The position numbers and the translations under genes were made by a program. Of a stretch of 6,852 nucleotides of DNA, positions 6,307 through 6,852 are shown in pieces (positions within the stretch are counted from its first letter, which is position 1; each line of letters begins with the position of its first letter). The notes under the pieces were generated by a model that was given only the letters and a program-made list of their open reading frames with translations, was not told the origin of the DNA and searched no databases. Source of the DNA: Tardiphaga sp. (lineage in GTDB: Bacteria; Pseudomonadota; Alphaproteobacteria; Rhizobiales; Xanthobacteraceae); NCBI GenBank assembly GCA_014377915.1, contig JACMOT010000162.1, forward strand, positions 1 through 6,852. Direction: 5' to 3'.

Positions 6307-6438
6307 TCAGCCGTCATTGCGAGGAGCCGTTGCGACGAAGCAATCCAGTCTTCGCTTGTGGCTCTGGATCGCCGCGTCGCGGAGTTTATCATCGGGCCGG
6401 CGAAGCCGGACCCGTTGGCTCCTCGCGATGACGGCTGA
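6307..6438. repeat. Palindromic intergenic repeat (GTCATTGCGAGGAGC type)
   Basis: The outer arms 6307-6328 and 6417-6438 pair over 22 bp with only one G-U (T6318-G6427). Inside, 6332-6348 pairs with 6364-6380 (17 positions, three mismatches, including GCGAC/GTCGC and ATCCAG/CTGGAT), and CCGGC 6397-6401 pairs with GCCGG 6405-6409. The sequence TCATTGCGAGGAGC followed by GACGAAGCAATCCAG is one I recall as a dispersed repeat in many alphaproteobacterial genomes. Its sequence is unrelated to the repeat at 686-822. It fills most of the 173-nt convergent gap and may stop or pause transcription from both sides, but there is no T-run, so I do not call it an intrinsic terminator. No ORF inside looks real. 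Confidence 0.82.
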
Positions 6439-6457
6439 CGGGTACGGGTTTCAGGTA

Positions 6458-6852
6458 TTACGCCGCCGGCGTCTCGAAATTGAACCGGTCGCGTAAATTC
6501 TTCCGCGATTCCAGAATGCCCTTCAGGAACACCCGATCCGCCTCGCTGCTCATCAGCGGCTCGATCAGATCGAGCTGGTTCATCGCCACCAGTTGCAGGA
6601 TCTCGGTGCGGATTTGTCCGGCCGCGTCGCGCGGCAGCGCCGGGATCACCTGCAGATGCTCCGGCGGCTTCGGCCCCCGGGCGGCGGCGAGTGTGGCCTG
6701 CAGCTTTGGCTCAAGCGCGACGTCGTCGGCCTCGACAAAGGCGTACAGGCCGACACCGCTGCGGCGGTCGGCGAAGGCGACGATAGCGACGTCGCGCACA
6801 GCCGGATTTAGCCGGATCATTTCGGTCAGCGGCGGCGCATCATTGACGAGGC
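6458..6852 (-). CDS. AMP-binding (acyl-CoA synthetase / adenylate-forming) protein, C-terminal part
   Basis: The minus-strand frame is open to the window edge and ends with TAA at 6458-6460, giving 130 visible residues. It resembles the small C-terminal domain of ANL adenylating enzymes: LTEMIRLNPAVRDVAIVAFADRR matches the usual 'hPAV.dvaVvg.pD' strand. GLYAFVE follows, then VIPALPRDAAGQIRTEIL, which corresponds to the A10 motif 'lP+...GKi.r..L'. In this family the A10 lysine is needed for the adenylation half-reaction; here it is Gln (visible residue 79, codon 6614-6616). A tail of about 45 residues beyond the motif (AMNQLDLIEPLMSSEADR...) is longer than in typical acyl-CoA synthetases. The substrate cannot be told without the N-terminal domain. 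The ATG at 6820 is internal, since homology continues upstream of it. It is convergent with the NDUFAF6-like gene. Confidence 0.82.
   Translation of the reverse strand, partial: LVNDAPPLTEMIRLNPAVRDVAIVAFADRRSGVGLYAFVEADDVALEPKLQATLAAARGPKPPEHLQVIPALPRDAAGQIRTEILQLVAMNQLDLIEPLMSSEADRVFLKGILESRKNLRDRFNFETPAA

Noticed and set aside
6202..6496. Small plus-strand open frames spanning the end of the NDUFAF6-like gene and the second repeat
   Set aside because: They are out of frame with the real gene and then run through the palindromic repeat, so they are chance frames.

Overview
The window is GC-rich chromosomal DNA from an alphaproteobacterium, most likely of the Bradyrhizobium / Rhodopseudomonas / Afipia group (Nitrobacteraceae). 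I infer this from protein similarity recalled from memory, from the gene order (an NlpD-like gene, a DUF815 ATPase, then yajC-secD-secF, an Mth938-family gene and a squalene/phytoene-synthase-family gene), and from two intergenic palindromic repeats of types I associate with these genomes. No database search was possible.

Layout: (1) 1-623, + strand: 3' part of a LysM/M23 (LytM) envelope protein of NlpD/DipM type with degenerate metal-binding residues, followed by a strong intrinsic terminator (646-682). (2) 686-822: a 137-bp palindromic repeat that can fold as a four-arm structure, in a convergent gap. (3) 836-1819, - strand: a DUF815-family AAA+ type ATPase. (4) 1820-1999: a divergent gap with a plausible promoter for the + strand operon. 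(5) 2000-6284, + strand: a compact operon yajC, secD, secF (TTG start), Mth938-domain gene and squalene/phytoene-synthase-like gene. Spacings tighten along the operon: 44 nt, 16 nt, 2 nt, then a 4-nt ATGA overlap. (6) 6307-6438: a second, unrelated palindromic repeat, again in a convergent gap. (7) 6458-6852, - strand: C-terminal part of an AMP-binding (acyl-CoA synthetase-like) protein that runs off the window.

How the genes fit together: YajC, SecD and SecF form the SecYEG accessory complex that helps proton-motive-force-driven protein export. The two genes behind secF resemble two mitochondrial respiratory complex I assembly factors, NDUFAF3 (Mth938/DUF498 fold) and NDUFAF6 (squalene/phytoene-synthase fold with a ruined active site). 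They look translationally coupled to each other and sit at the end of the Sec operon. This points to a bacterial membrane-complex assembly module rather than to carotenoid or hopanoid synthesis, and it is the most interesting part of the window. Nothing suggests a phage, plasmid, CRISPR array or transposase here.
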